Shown: positions 42,672-53,030, counted from the first letter of the stretch. The stretch is 53,462 nucleotides of DNA from Brasilonema sp. UFV-L1 (GCF_012912105.1 NZ_QMEA01000307.1:1-53462); one strand, 5' to 3'. Numbers and translations: made by a program. Notes: generated from the sequence alone by a model not told the origin.

Positions 42672-42774
42672 GTTAAAGAATGGTCTAGATAAGGCTAAGG
42701 TTAGGTTTTGAGAATTAGCAAGAATTTTTCCCAATTCTCACCTGACCAGTTCCTCTGATTAGACCATTCTTAAC
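42672..42774 (-). promoter_or_regulatory. Structured psbB-psbT intercistronic region
   Basis: Outer arms GTTAAAGAATGGTCTA (42672-42687) and TAGACCATTCTTAAC (42760-42774) pair with a single bulged base. Inside, GAGAATT (42710-42716) pairs with AATTCTC (42733-42739). In the psbB-psbT transcript this gives a long stem-loop that could stabilise psbB mRNA, mark a processing site, or reduce read-through into psbT. Confidence 0.6.
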
Positions 42775-42790
42775 TCTTCGCTACAAAACT

Positions 42791-44317
42791 TTACACAGAT
42801 TCCTTACGAGTGCTCAAGTCACCCACTTTCTGGAAGACACCGAATTCGACTTGCTCTTCAATATCTGGGTCGATACCAGCAAAGACATCTCGGTAGATTG
42901 TCCGAGAACCGTGCCAAATATGACCAAAGAAGAACAACAGCGCAAAGACAGCGTGTCCAAAAGTAAACCAACCTCTGGGACTGGTGCGGAATACACCATC
43001 AGAGTTGAGGGTTTCTCTGTCAAATTCAAAGATTTCGCCGCCTTGAGCCTTACGGGCATATTTCTTCACATCAGCAGGATCTGTGAAAGTTTGACCGTTT
43101 AAATCGCCACCGTAGAAGCTAGCGGTCACACCTGTTTGTTCAAAGCTATACTTGGATTCAGCTCGACGGAAAGGAATGTCAGCACGGACAATACCATCAC
43201 TGTCGGTCAAAACCACTGGGAAGGTTTCAAAGAAGTTGGGGAGACGACGCACGCTCAACTCACGACCTTCAGCATCTTTAAAGACCGCGTGACCTTGCCA
43301 AGATTGGGCAATGCCATCACCCTTGTTCATCGGACCTGTACGGAATAGACCGCCTTTTGCAGGGCTATTGCCGACGTAATCGTAGAAGGCGAGTTTTTCA
43401 GGAATTTGTGACCAAGCCTCAGAAAGTGATGCACCTTGAGCAACCTCAGCTTGCACACGGCGATCAATTTCTTGCTTGAAGTAACTCTGATCCCACTGAT
43501 AGCGGGTAGGACCAAACAGTTCGATTGGTGTGGCAGCGTTACCGTACCACATGGTGCCAGCAACAACGAACGCTGCGAAAAAGACAGCAGCAATACTGCT
43601 AGACAGCACAGTTTCGATATTACCCATCCGCAGAGCTTTATAAAGCCTTTCGGGGGGTCTGACTGCCAAGTGGAATAACCCCGCAATAATACCTACGATA
43701 CCAGCAGCAATGTGGTGAGCAGCGATACCACCAGGGTTAAACGGGTTAAAGCCATCTGGTCCCCACTCCGGTGCGACTGGTTGCACATGACCTGTTAAGC
43801 CGTAGGCATCAGAAACCCATATCCCTGGTCCAAATAATCCGGTGATATGGAAAGCACCAAAACCAAAGCAGAGTAGACCAGACAAAAACAGGTGAATACC
43901 AAACATTTTTGGTAGATCAAGGGCAGCTTCACCTGTGCGGGGATCTTGGAACAACTCCAAATCCCAGAAAACCCAGTGCCAAACGGCAGCTAAGAACAGT
44001 AAACCGGAAAGAACGATGTGAGCTGCAGCGACGCCTTCAAATGACCAAAAACCAGGATCGGTTGATGGACCACCGGTTACATTCCAACCGCCCCAAGATT
44101 GGGTGACGCCCAAGCGTGCCATAAAGGGTAGCACGAACATACCCTGACGCCACATCGGGTTGAGTACTGGGTCGCTGGGGTCATAAATCGCTAGTTCGTA
44201 CAAAGCCATCGAACCAGCCCAGCCTGCCACCAAGGCTGTATGCATCAAATGTACAGAAATCAGCCGCCCTGGGTCATTCAGAACAACTGTATGTACTCGG
44301 TACCAGGGTAGTCCCAT
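42791..44317 (-). CDS. psbB: Photosystem II chlorophyll-binding protein CP47
   Basis: 508 residues, the normal length. CP47 is an inner antenna of photosystem II that passes excitation to the reaction centre. Six membrane helices carry histidine ligands for chlorophyll (for example [74 protein letters not shown]). The large lumenal loop between helices 5 and 6 is complete (about 260-445, [18 protein letters not shown]). The start [18 protein letters not shown] is canonical. It is followed by psbT. Confidence 0.98.
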   Translation of the reverse strand: MGLPWYRVHTVVLNDPGRLISVHLMHTALVAGWAGSMALYELAIYDPSDPVLNPMWRQGMFVLPFMARLGVTQSWGGWNVTGGPSTDPGFWSFEGVAAAHIVLSGLLFLAAVWHWVFWDLELFQDPRTGEAALDLPKMFGIHLFLSGLLCFGFGAFHITGLFGPGIWVSDAYGLTGHVQPVAPEWGPDGFNPFNPGGIAAHHIAAGIVGIIAGLFHLAVRPPERLYKALRMGNIETVLSSSIAAVFFAAFVVAGTMWYGNAATPIELFGPTRYQWDQSYFKQEIDRRVQAEVAQGASLSEAWSQIPEKLAFYDYVGNSPAKGGLFRTGPMNKGDGIAQSWQGHAVFKDAEGRELSVRRLPNFFETFPVVLTDSDGIVRADIPFRRAESKYSFEQTGVTASFYGGDLNGQTFTDPADVKKYARKAQGGEIFEFDRETLNSDGVFRTSPRGWFTFGHAVFALLFFFGHIWHGSRTIYRDVFAGIDPDIEEQVEFGVFQKVGDLSTRKESV

Positions 44318-44710
44318 CGACTACGCTCCTCCTCGACGATTTATGTTTACAAAGCAATTTTTCAGTTTTTGTTATTGCCAGAGCCAACATTTCTCCACAA
44401 CGCCTGTCTGATAAATTCAAACACTGTGGTTAATTTGGCAATGCTGTGCTATCCTTCAGGAGTTTTCATCCTGTAGAGTAGCAATGCAAGAGCGAAAAAT
44501 GAGAATGTTTAAAAAAGTGTAACTTTTGATGGAATTGTTTGCAAGCGTGTAAACATAAGCATTTACGTAGTCTTGAAGTTTTCCAAGCTACATAACTTTG
44601 GAGGAGGAAAAATGAGAAACAGGAGTGAAAGAGGGAAAGAGTGAGAGCGTCAGCGAAACTTCTCTAACTTTCTGACTTTCTCACTTTCCTCATCTTTGTG
44701 GACTCTATAC
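44318..44710. other. psbB upstream region
   Basis: Holds the psbB promoter, but no confident -35/-10 pair can be chosen. AGTGAAAGAGGGAAAGAGTGAGAG and the CTTTCTGACTTTCTCACTTTCC tract near 44620-44695 are low-complexity repeats. No gene seen. Confidence 0.4.
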
Positions 44711-45043
44711 CTAAACCACAGACCGAATATCTTGCAGTTGACATCTAGCTGAAGCGCTTCCCAAGCGTTCAATGACTTGTTCAGCACTCATCAACCGCTT
44801 GAGGACAACTTGACCAATGGCTTGACCAGATTTACTGACTTGTACTTGTGTCATAGGCTTCACTTCCACTGTTAAAACGGCATCTTCAACTCGATAAAGC
44901 CATAACACTTCGTTTTGTTCTACTAAACAGATATTCATTCGCTGAATGTCTGGTTGGCGTCGCCATGCAGTCATCAGCCAAAGTCCATCAGATGCCCACA
45001 CTCTACCAACTGTCCAACCTTCAGATAGAAAGAAGTATTTCAC
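44711..45043 (-). CDS. Conserved cyanobacterial hypothetical protein
   Basis: A 110-residue soluble protein from a GTG start, without signal or membrane segment: a beta-rich first half (FFLSEGWTVGRVWASDGLWLMTAWRR...) and a helical end (LMSAEQVIERLGSASARCQL). It lies upstream of psbB on the same strand but 390 bases away, so it probably has its own promoter. I do not recognise its function. Confidence 0.6.
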   Translation of the reverse strand: MKYFFLSEGWTVGRVWASDGLWLMTAWRRQPDIQRMNICLVEQNEVLWLYRVEDAVLTVEVKPMTQVQVSKSGQAIGQVVLKRLMSAEQVIERLGSASARCQLQDIRSVV

Positions 45044-45369
45044 ACTTTTTAGTCTCGCTATTAGACTCGAAATCTACTATTGTTTGATTGGCATGATGCT
45101 GCCAGTCTGTTTTTCTTGAGCTAAGTATTTTTACGTGAATGGGGATGCACGTAGACAAATCCCTAATGTAAACCTTTTGGGCTACGGGAAAAGCTTAACA
45201 AATGTTTGCCCTGGTATACTGTAAATCTAAAACAATTTTAGGCAGTGTTTATATATTTCATTAAATAAAAAATTTTCTGTTATTCGGGAACATAAAAGTC
45301 TATATATTGGTCTACTATTTTCTATTTTTACCCAAGACTGACGCACGCGCTACTTTAAAAGACTTTAAA

Positions 45370-45560
<191 letters not shown>

Positions 45561-45658
45561 AAAAGAGTTAGTTATGCTAAATTGTGAATTATTTTTCGAG
45601 CATTTTGCCAAAAATATAGTAAAATTGCTGACCACTAAGCTTAGAAATATCCAAAGTT

Positions 45659-47308
45659 ATGACCAGGTTTTCCTTGTCCGCGAGACAGTGGAGTCAAATT
45701 AGTAAATCTATTTGTTTACTTTGTTTGTGTTTACTTTTGGTGGTTAGTTGCTCAAAAAGCCCACAGGTGACGACAACATCTGGTGCAGTCAATGCTTCAA
45801 CAGGCGATGGTCGGATTTCTGTTGGTACAACGCTGAATCCTCGTACTCTAGATCCAGCTGACGCTTATGAATTGGCATCGCTTGGATTAGTGTACAACAT
45901 GAGCGATCGCCTTTACACCTACGAACCAGGAAGCACAGAAGTTAAGCCTCAGCTTGCGACAGCATTACCCAAAGTGAGTCAAGATGGTTTAACATACACA
46001 ATTTCTCTACGTCAGGGAGTCGTCTTTCATGATGGAACTCCTTTTGACGCTAAAGCAATGGCGTTTAGTCTTGAACGCTTTATCAAAAACGGCGGTAAAC
46101 CTTCTTTCTTACTAGCAGATGTGGTAGCTTCCGCAAAAGCGACGAGTGAGTATGAGTTAACGGTACAACTCAAAAAACCGTTTGCGGCGTTTCCCTCGTT
46201 GCTGGCGTTTCCAGGCGTTTGTCCAGTTTCTCCCAAAGCTTATGAAATTGGTGCAGAAAAATTTAAGCCAAATATCTTTATTAGTACTGGTCCTTATAAA
46301 TTAGCACGGTATGGTACAGATTCCTTACAATTTGATGTCTTTGATAAATATTGGGGAGAAAAACCAGCGAATAAAGGTATTAATTTGCAAATTCTAAGTA
46401 GTCCGGCGAACTTATATAATTCCTTCCGCACGGGTGCAGTTGATGTTGCTTACCTATCTTTAGAACCAGACCAAATTCGCAGCTTAGAAGAAAGCGCTCA
46501 AAAAGGTGCTTGGCAAGCGATATCAGCTCAAGGTAGCGTAGTGTCTTATCTGGTATTAAACCGGAATCAAAAACCGTTGGATAAGCCAGAGGTTAGACAA
46601 GCTGTAGCAGCGATGATTGACCGTCCACTGATGAATGAGCGTGTTTTATTAGGTCAAGCTAGTCCATTATATAGCATGGTCCCGAAAACACTTGAGGTTT
46701 CCCTGCCATTGTTTAAAGAGAAATATGGTGATGGTAATTTAGACAAAGCTAAACAATTGTTAACTTCTGTTGGCTTTTCTAAAGAAAATCCACTCAAGCT
46801 ACAAGTTTGGTATCCTTCTACTTCCCCAACTCGGAGTTTGGCAGCACAGTTAGTAAAAGCTTATGCTGATAAATATATGGATGGAATGCTGCAATTTGAA
46901 ATCAATGTTGTAGATAGTGCTACTTTTTTTAAGAATATATCTAAGAGTTTTTATCCAACTGCTTTCGTAGATTGGTATCCAGATTTTTTGGACGCAGATA
47001 ATTATATTCAACCGTTTTTGAGTTGTGATCAAGGGTCAGATGAGAAGGGATGCAAACAAGGGGGAAGTCAAAGTCAGGGTTCGTTTTACTACAACGAGAC
47101 TATGAACAAGCTGATTGGAAACCAACGCCAAGAACAAAACCCTGAAGCACGTAAGAAGATTTTTGCAGACATTCAAGCACAAATAGTAACTGATGTCCCT
47201 TATGTTCCTTTGTGGCAAAACAAAGACTATGTATTTGCTCGTAAGGGAGTCAGAGGCGTGCAACTTAACCCGAATCAAATTTTAATTTATCAAGCAATCA
47301 AAAAATAG
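45659..47308 (+). CDS. Peptide/nickel-type ABC transporter substrate-binding lipoprotein
   Basis: 549 residues, SBP_bac_5 family (DppA/OppA/NikA). A type II signal peptide ends in LLVVSC, lipidating a cysteine near residue 31. Family words follow: TTLNPRTLDPADAYELASLGLVYNMSDRLYTYEPGSTEVKPQLATALP, then GLTYTISLRQGVVFHDGTPFDAKAMAFSLERF, and near the end ADIQAQIVTDVPYVPLWQ. It captures peptides, or another solute, in the periplasm and hands it to the permease encoded 147 bases downstream. Ligand unknown. Confidence 0.9.
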   Translation: MTRFSLSARQWSQISKSICLLCLCLLLVVSCSKSPQVTTTSGAVNASTGDGRISVGTTLNPRTLDPADAYELASLGLVYNMSDRLYTYEPGSTEVKPQLATALPKVSQDGLTYTISLRQGVVFHDGTPFDAKAMAFSLERFIKNGGKPSFLLADVVASAKATSEYELTVQLKKPFAAFPSLLAFPGVCPVSPKAYEIGAEKFKPNIFISTGPYKLARYGTDSLQFDVFDKYWGEKPANKGINLQILSSPANLYNSFRTGAVDVAYLSLEPDQIRSLEESAQKGAWQAISAQGSVVSYLVLNRNQKPLDKPEVRQAVAAMIDRPLMNERVLLGQASPLYSMVPKTLEVSLPLFKEKYGDGNLDKAKQLLTSVGFSKENPLKLQVWYPSTSPTRSLAAQLVKAYADKYMDGMLQFEINVVDSATFFKNISKSFYPTAFVDWYPDFLDADNYIQPFLSCDQGSDEKGCKQGGSQSQGSFYYNETMNKLIGNQRQEQNPEARKKIFADIQAQIVTDVPYVPLWQNKDYVFARKGVRGVQLNPNQILIYQAIKK

Positions 47309-47455
47309 TCATTAGACCTCTCCAGAAATTAACAATCAACCACTGTCTTATCAGGGTTTCAAACTTATTCTTGGAGATGTCTATTAGTCATGAGTTATTA
47401 GCTATTAACTCTTGAGTGTTGACTGTTAACTCCTAATTCTAACTCCTAATTAATT

Positions 47456-48481
47456 ATGTCTAGAGCCAAAGCCTTACAATATTATATTTTCGCCCGTTTG
47501 CTTTTAGCTCCGTTGATGCTATTGACTGTTACTACAGTCGTATTTCTCTTACTACGTGCAACACCGGGAGATCCAGTAGATGCAATTCTTGGTGGACGTG
47601 CGCCAGAAAATGCAAAGGAAGAATTGCGAGCAAAACTGGGTTTAAACCTTCCTATATGGTTACAGTACTTGAATTACATCGGAAAATTGCTGCGTTTGGA
47701 CTTAGGAACTTCTATCGCGAGTCGTGGACAGTCGGTGTGGGAAGTGATTGGGCAATATTTTCCTGCAACTTTGGAATTAGCATTTTGCAGTATGGCGATC
47801 GCACTTACAGTTGGAATTGGAATTGGTATTCTTTCTGCTTCTCGTCCTGGAAGTGCTTTAGATGTTGGAGGGCGATTATTTGGGATTATCACATATTCGC
47901 TACCCATGTTTTGGGCTGGGATGGTTCTGCAATTGATTTTTGCAGTGCAGTTAAATTGGTTTCCTTTAGGAACGCGCTTTCCAACAACAATGCCAATTCC
48001 TCATAGTATGACTGGTTTATATACAGTTGATAGTTTATTGAGTGGAAACTTGAATCAATTTTTCACTGCTTTGCATTATCTTGCGCTTCCTAGTATTACT
48101 TTAGGAGTTTTACTCAGTGGTATTTTTGAGCGGATTGTGCGAGTGAATTTAAAACAAACTCTGAAAGCAGATTATGTAGAAGCAGCAAGAGCAAGAGGTA
48201 TTCCTGAAAGAAAGATTTTGTTTTCTCATGCTTTAAAAAATGCACTTATTCCTGTGATTACCGTTATGGGATTGACTTTTGCGTCTCTACTCGGTGGTGC
48301 GATTTTGACTGAGGTCACTTTTTCTTGGCCTGGATTGGCGAATAAGTTATATGATGCGATTAATGCGCGAGATTATCCTTTGATACAGGGAGTTTTAGTC
48401 TTTTTCGCGGCAATTGTAGTTGTTGCGAGTATTGTGATTGATATTGTCAATGCTTATGTTGACCCGAGAATTAAGTATTAG
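47456..48481 (+). CDS. DppB/NikB-type ABC transporter permease
   Basis: A 341-residue membrane protein with about six helices. N-terminal signature RATPGDPVDAILGGRAPENAKEELRAKLGLNLPIWLQYLNY; the EAA loop that contacts the ATPase is DYVEAARARGIPERKILFSHALKNALIPVI (about 239-268). It forms one half of a peptide-type transporter with the binding protein upstream. The second permease (DppC) and ATPases (DppD/F) are not downstream; they must be elsewhere, as is common in cyanobacteria. Confidence 0.92.
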   Translation: MSRAKALQYYIFARLLLAPLMLLTVTTVVFLLLRATPGDPVDAILGGRAPENAKEELRAKLGLNLPIWLQYLNYIGKLLRLDLGTSIASRGQSVWEVIGQYFPATLELAFCSMAIALTVGIGIGILSASRPGSALDVGGRLFGIITYSLPMFWAGMVLQLIFAVQLNWFPLGTRFPTTMPIPHSMTGLYTVDSLLSGNLNQFFTALHYLALPSITLGVLLSGIFERIVRVNLKQTLKADYVEAARARGIPERKILFSHALKNALIPVITVMGLTFASLLGGAILTEVTFSWPGLANKLYDAINARDYPLIQGVLVFFAAIVVVASIVIDIVNAYVDPRIKY

Positions 48482-48587
48482 GAATAAGTCATTTTGCGAT
48501 GGAAGTTTGATATATGAGTTTTCGGATTTATTCCGGAAACTTTTTTTTAGAAACCACACTAGAGAAGAGAGGAGGACACTTCTATGG

Positions 48588-48692
48588 TAAAATTTTACTT
48601 AGTCTGCAACAAAATTTCATTGAGTCTGTAACAAACATTGCTCAAACTCTTATTTTTGGGTTGCAAAAATTTCATTTAGTCTGCAAACCCAC
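48588..48692 (-). mobile_element. Three direct repeats resembling a Tn7-like transposon end
   Basis: Copies of AAAATTTCATTTAGTCTGCAA end near 48609, 48631 and 48686, two of them abutting. On the minus strand the block begins TGTGGGTTTGCAGACTAAAT at 48692. TGT followed by spaced about 20-bp sites is the design of TnsB-bound ends in Tn7-like and Tn5053-like elements. No transposase lies nearby, so this would be a solitary or decayed end. Confidence 0.35.
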
Positions 48693-48782
48693 ATCAGATT
48701 GAAAATGACGCCACTTAAAGAGGTGCTTGGGCTAAACAAATCACCCGAGCAATGTTCATAAGTTTACATTTTAGGATTTAAC

Positions 48783-49982
48783 ATGAACCATTTGACATCG
48801 AAAACCTCAAGTATGAAAGCGATGGTATTAAGCGACATCGCTAAGCTAGAGTTGCGTGAAGTACCGCGCCCTGTGGTGCAGGAACATGAGGTTTTGGTAC
48901 GTGTGTCAGCGGTAGGATTGTGTGGCACGGACTTTCACATCTTTTCTGGGCAATCCAACTACAACATTAATCAGCGAGGAAAGATGATTCCACTGGCACA
49001 GCAGCCGCAGATTTTAGGTCACGAACTTGTTGGTATGGTTGAAGAAGTAGGGAGTCTAGTTAAAGATTTGCATATAGGCGATAGCTTCGCTGCTGCGCGG
49101 AGCGCAGATCGCGTGGTTATTGATCAGGGGTTGAACTGCCTTAGCCGACGGCGACAACCGAAGTGTGAATACTGTACCAGTGGCGACTCCCATCAATGTC
49201 AGTTTTACTCGGAATATGGTATCACTGGCTTAGCGGGAGGACTCGCGGAATATATAGCGGTTCCTGCTGTCAATGCCATACCTATTAATTCTGATTTGGA
49301 AACTATCGCAGCTGTTCTTACAGAACCCCTTGGTTGTATTAGTCACGCCTTAGATAGGGTAACACGCGAGCGCACCCGTTATGTCATTAATGCTGAAGAT
49401 AGCGATAAACGCGTGCGGTCAATTCTGATTTTTGGTGCTGGTCCAGCGGGGCTATTATTTATTCAATATCTGTATAAAGTCCTAAACTATGATGGCTTGA
49501 TTCTAGTTAGCGAACCGAATCAGCGAAAGCGGGAATTAGCCTCTTACTTTGGTGCAGAGGTAATTGACCCCCAAGTATTTGATTTAGCCGAAGTTGTCCA
49601 GGAAAAGACTAATGGACGGCGAGTAGAGTGTTTAATTGATGCTTGCGGTGCTGGTTCTGTCTTCACCAGATTTCCTGCCTTAATCCGCAAACAGGCTACA
49701 GTTCTACTCTACGGGTTAGGTCATGCAGGTGTAGATTTGAGCGTACTGAATAACTTACAATTCATTGAACCAACGCTGGTTACTGCCATTGGCGCGTCAG
49801 GAGGGTTCCGCAGTGACGGACGCTCACATACCTATGATAGAGCACTTGGCTTGCTGGTGGCCAAGCAGATCGAGGTAAGTTCGTGGATTACCCATTGTTA
49901 CCAGTCCCTGGAATCTGTGCCTCAAGCCTTTACTCGCGATCACCTAGAACCCGACTATATCAAAGGTGTAGTAGTGCTGTAG
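48783..49982 (+). CDS. Zinc-dependent alcohol/polyol dehydrogenase with in-frame repeat insertion
   Basis: 399 residues, medium-chain dehydrogenase. The catalytic zinc site is Cys47 (GLCGTDFH) with His80-Glu81 (LGHELVG); the structural-zinc region has Cys128, Cys131 and Cys139 (KCEYCTSGDSHQC). The NAD(P) domain has GAGPAGLLFIQYL. Substrate is likely a polyol or threonine-like alcohol, not determinable here. Residues 101-109 (SFAAARSAD) are an insertion: 27 bases (49083-49109) split what would be GGCGATCGC and leave the frame open. It stands alone after the putative transposon-end repeats. Confidence 0.85.
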   Translation: MNHLTSKTSSMKAMVLSDIAKLELREVPRPVVQEHEVLVRVSAVGLCGTDFHIFSGQSNYNINQRGKMIPLAQQPQILGHELVGMVEEVGSLVKDLHIGDSFAAARSADRVVIDQGLNCLSRRRQPKCEYCTSGDSHQCQFYSEYGITGLAGGLAEYIAVPAVNAIPINSDLETIAAVLTEPLGCISHALDRVTRERTRYVINAEDSDKRVRSILIFGAGPAGLLFIQYLYKVLNYDGLILVSEPNQRKRELASYFGAEVIDPQVFDLAEVVQEKTNGRRVECLIDACGAGSVFTRFPALIRKQATVLLYGLGHAGVDLSVLNNLQFIEPTLVTAIGASGGFRSDGRSHTYDRALGLLVAKQIEVSSWITHCYQSLESVPQAFTRDHLEPDYIKGVVVL

Positions 49983-50089
49983 GGATCATTTGAGCGAAAA
50001 ACCATATTGCTTGTGCAATGCTGGTTTGGCGATTATGAAAAAATTTAGCCTCTCAAACAGGTCAAACTGTTTATAAAATCAAGCACAAC

Positions 50090-50677
50090 TTACCAAACAT
50101 CACCTGTTGGAAAAATCCGACTCAAGTCTAAGAATTCACCTTCAAATCCAGGAATTGAAACTGGGTGATTAGCCAGAGAAATCTGTTTACTCAAATAATT
50201 AAACTCACCTTGAATAGTTTGATAGGGCTGACTATAACGCTCTAATTGGTAAGCATTTAAGTTTACAATCCAATAATCGGAAATTCCAACTTCTGCATAC
50301 AGCCTTAGCTTTGTTGTTTGATCATAAGGCAATGTAGAATCAGAAATCTCAACAATCAGTAAAATATCTTGGGGATACGGATGATGAGCAAGATAGTCCT
50401 CATCTTTTCCCCGTACAATAACAATATCCGGTTCAGGCTCACTCTGATTGGGAAGGATGATAGGATCTTGCTTACGGATGACTGCTTGATCTCCTAGAAG
50501 TCGATCCAATTGGCGGTACAGGATGGAACCACAAACTGTGTGAGGCGTTCCTTTTGCAGTCATTTGGATCAGTTCTCCTCGAATCAATTCAATGCGATCG
50601 CCTTGTGTCAAAAATCCAAGTGAAATCAGTCGATGATATTCGTCAATCGTGAATCGCTTTGGCGTCACAACATTCAT
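50090..50677 (-). CDS. Uma2-family (DUF820) putative endonuclease
   Basis: 195 residues, full-length for the family. KRFTIDEYHRLISLGFLTQGDRIELIRGELIQM is the usual N-terminus; the active-site pattern follows with PEPDIVIVRG (Asp), ILLIVEISDSTLPYDQTTKLRLYAEVGISDYWIVNL (Glu and Lys). It is a PD-(D/E)XK-type fold, role unknown, very common in cyanobacteria. It lies 54 bases after the AGE epimerase gene on the same strand and shares only the family with the Uma2 gene at 13637. Confidence 0.9.
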   Translation of the reverse strand: MNVVTPKRFTIDEYHRLISLGFLTQGDRIELIRGELIQMTAKGTPHTVCGSILYRQLDRLLGDQAVIRKQDPIILPNQSEPEPDIVIVRGKDEDYLAHHPYPQDILLIVEISDSTLPYDQTTKLRLYAEVGISDYWIVNLNAYQLERYSQPYQTIQGEFNYLSKQISLANHPVSIPGFEGEFLDLSRIFPTGDVW

Positions 50678-50731
50678 GGGAAATTCATTGAGATAGAACT
50701 GCTTTCACTTTAACTTGTGTAACCGCAGAGA

Positions 50732-51913
50732 TTAAACTGACTTTGTACTCAATGCTTCAAATTGTTGCCAACAGAGATACAATGCACGCGGGACGTGAAA
50801 GCAACCCTTCCACTTACCACCTTTGAGGTTCAACAAGACTTCTCCACGGCGGTTAAGGTAGCCAAACCACTCACCGTGTTCTGGATCGGCAAAGTGCGAC
50901 CAAGCATAATCGTGCATCTTTTGATACCATTTTCGACATGCTTCACGCCCGGTTAGGCGATTGCCCATTGTCAATGCAACCAAAGACTCTAAATGAACCC
51001 ACCACAATTTCTGATCCCATTCCAGTTGCTGTGGCGGATGACCATCTGCATCCATAAAATAATACAATCCCCCGTACTCTCTATCCCAAGCAAAATCTAG
51101 AATATTGAGCACGACATCCACGGCTTGGTTAATCGTTTGAGTATCGTTACGACGACGGGCAATATCCATAATGAACCACATCGCTTCAATTCCGTGACCG
51201 GGATTTATCAGTCGTCCGTCAAAACAATCTATGTGAGAACCGTCGAGAGCAACATTTTCATACATCAATCCGCGTTCTTTGTCAAGAAAATCGCTCATCA
51301 CTTCCTGAACTGTTGCAGCCAAGACGTTCTCAAGAGTTTCGCTTGGTAGTAGCCATTCCATTTCTAGAGTCAGATTGGCTAAAATCATCGGTACAGCTAA
51401 GGCTTTCATGGGGCGTGTGTCTGGATAAGTTTTAGTATATTTGCCTTTCGGGTTATCCTTGCGACGCAAAACATTATTGTAAGCTTGCATAGCGATATCC
51501 TTTGCCCAGTCTTCGCCAGAAGCGAGGGCATATTGACTGAAAGCCATTGCTGCAAAGCAATCAGAAAAGATATTATATGGCTGAACTAAAGGTTTTCCTT
51601 CACGGGTGAGCGCAAAATACCAATTTCCATCAGCATCTCGACCGTGTTGGGCAAGAAAATGAGCACCATTGCTAGCAATTTTCAGCCAGTTTTCGCGTTT
51701 TTCGAGCTGGTTATAAAACATGGAGAAAGTCCACACCTGGCGGTTTTGCAGCCAGACAAATTTATCTGTGTCATAAACTTTCCCTTCACGATTAAGACAA
51801 GTGAAATAGCCGCCTTGGTCCCAGTCAATCGAGTGTTTTTCCCAAAATGGGAGTACGTCCTTGAGGAGCGTGTTTTTGTATAGTTCAGCAAGCTGTTTAA
51901 AGTTGTGCTCCAT
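50732..51913 (-). CDS. AGE-family epimerase/isomerase (N-acylglucosamine 2-epimerase)
   Basis: A 393-residue alpha/alpha barrel. Family words: [69 protein letters not shown] and [15 protein letters not shown], containing the catalytic histidines of the family. It interconverts N-acetylglucosamine and N-acetylmannosamine or a similar pair (cellobiose and mannose isomerases share the fold). Its start lies 23 bases after the tmk stop, so the two are probably one transcript. Exact substrate is inferred, not shown. Confidence 0.9.
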   Translation of the reverse strand: MEHNFKQLAELYKNTLLKDVLPFWEKHSIDWDQGGYFTCLNREGKVYDTDKFVWLQNRQVWTFSMFYNQLEKRENWLKIASNGAHFLAQHGRDADGNWYFALTREGKPLVQPYNIFSDCFAAMAFSQYALASGEDWAKDIAMQAYNNVLRRKDNPKGKYTKTYPDTRPMKALAVPMILANLTLEMEWLLPSETLENVLAATVQEVMSDFLDKERGLMYENVALDGSHIDCFDGRLINPGHGIEAMWFIMDIARRRNDTQTINQAVDVVLNILDFAWDREYGGLYYFMDADGHPPQQLEWDQKLWWVHLESLVALTMGNRLTGREACRKWYQKMHDYAWSHFADPEHGEWFGYLNRRGEVLLNLKGGKWKGCFHVPRALYLCWQQFEALSTKSV

Positions 51914-51936
51914 AGATTTTGTTACTTATCTTTTTT

Positions 51937-52572
51937 CTAGTCAACCCAAGCTTTTAGCTTAGCGGTTAAAGTTGCCCGAATCTTTTGTTGGACAGCTTCC
52001 TGACTCAAGCTAGCATCGACACGAACAATTTGTTCTGGATAAGAGTCAGCTAAGTGTGTATATCCTTGCTGAACACGACGATGAAAGGCAATTGTCTCTT
52101 TTTCAATGCGGTCAAGCATATTCCCGCCTCGCTGTTTTCGAGCAAGTCCTACCTCGATATCAACATCAAACCACAAAGTTAGGTCACTTTCTAAACCAGA
52201 TGTCGCAATGGTGTTAAGCTGATGAATTAAGTTCATGTCTAAACCACGTCCCCAACCTTGGTAAGCAATGGTAGAGTGAGTATAGCGATCGCACAAAACA
52301 ATCGCCCCCTCACTTAGACTCGGTTTAATAACTTCCTCAACGTGTTGCGATCGATCCGCAGCATACAAAAGTAATTCAGTTGTATTTGCAATCGAGTGAG
52401 AGCCTACTTCTAACAAAAGTTTTCGTACATACAACCCTAACTCTGTTCCTCCTGGCTGACGAGTCACAACAACCGAAGTTTTCAAACTTTGTAACCACTC
52501 TTGCGTCAGCTGTATTTGACTAGTTTTACCACAACCTTCTACTCCTTCAAATACAACTAATTTACCCTTCAT
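51937..52572 (-). CDS. tmk: Thymidylate kinase
   Basis: 211 residues. It phosphorylates dTMP to dTDP. P-loop GVEGCGKT (10-17), the DR(Y/H) motif in LCDRYTHSTIAYQGWGRGLD, and the LID region with ARKQRGGNMLDRIEKE are in the usual order. Length is normal. It heads a small minus-strand unit with the AGE epimerase gene. An A/T-only tract (52574-52610) lies immediately upstream. Confidence 0.95.
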   Translation of the reverse strand: MKGKLVVFEGVEGCGKTSQIQLTQEWLQSLKTSVVVTRQPGGTELGLYVRKLLLEVGSHSIANTTELLLYAADRSQHVEEVIKPSLSEGAIVLCDRYTHSTIAYQGWGRGLDMNLIHQLNTIATSGLESDLTLWFDVDIEVGLARKQRGGNMLDRIEKETIAFHRRVQQGYTHLADSYPEQIVRVDASLSQEAVQQKIRATLTAKLKAWVD

Positions 52573-52761
52573 GTTTTTTAAAATTTTAAAAATTTTTAAG
52601 TTTTTATTATCTCATTATTACTAGATTACTAGCGCTGCCCAATAATAACTCATCTCATATCACCCGATTGGGTGACCCAAATGGATGAAGTCTAGTGAAT
52701 GAAAGCCGTTGTATTCTTTATATCAATCAGTGATAAGCAGTAGCAATAAGCAAACTTGGCT

Positions 52762-52929
52762 ATGAATAAACAACAAGAAGCAGATATGAAACTAGCATAT
52801 CAAGCAGCGGCAGAAATGACGTACATGATCGCTGTTGGTTTGAGTCAAGCAATGGAAAAGATGAACAAAGAGAAACTTGTTGCCAAGCGACAAAAGCGAG
52901 TGAAATCAAAAGAAAGTATAAAAATTTGA
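52762..52929 (+). CDS. Small basic hypothetical protein, 55 residues
   Basis: ATG at 52762 to TGA at 52929. An alanine/methionine-rich helix (MKLAYQAAAEMTYMIAVGLSQAMEKM) is followed by a strongly basic tail (KLVAKRQKRVKSKESIK). The composition and start (after AACTTGGCT) look coding rather than random, and no better frame overlaps. Function unknown; the basic tail could bind nucleic acid. Confidence 0.5.
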   Translation: MNKQQEADMKLAYQAAAEMTYMIAVGLSQAMEKMNKEKLVAKRQKRVKSKESIKI

Positions 52930-53030
52930 ATAAATATTTGAAAAAGTTCCACCAGATGCTGGTATAGCATTGTTGCTAACCGGAAAGAATTTCTAATTGT
53001 GAGCTAGGTTAAGATGTGAGGAGTTTAACT

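Noticed and set aside
42814-44106. Several antisense or out-of-frame open frames across psbB
   Set aside because: psbB explains the codon pattern completely; the others have random composition.
48514-48702. 62-codon frame downstream of the permease as a truncated DppC
   Set aside because: No similarity to a permease; the frame only crosses the direct-repeat block.
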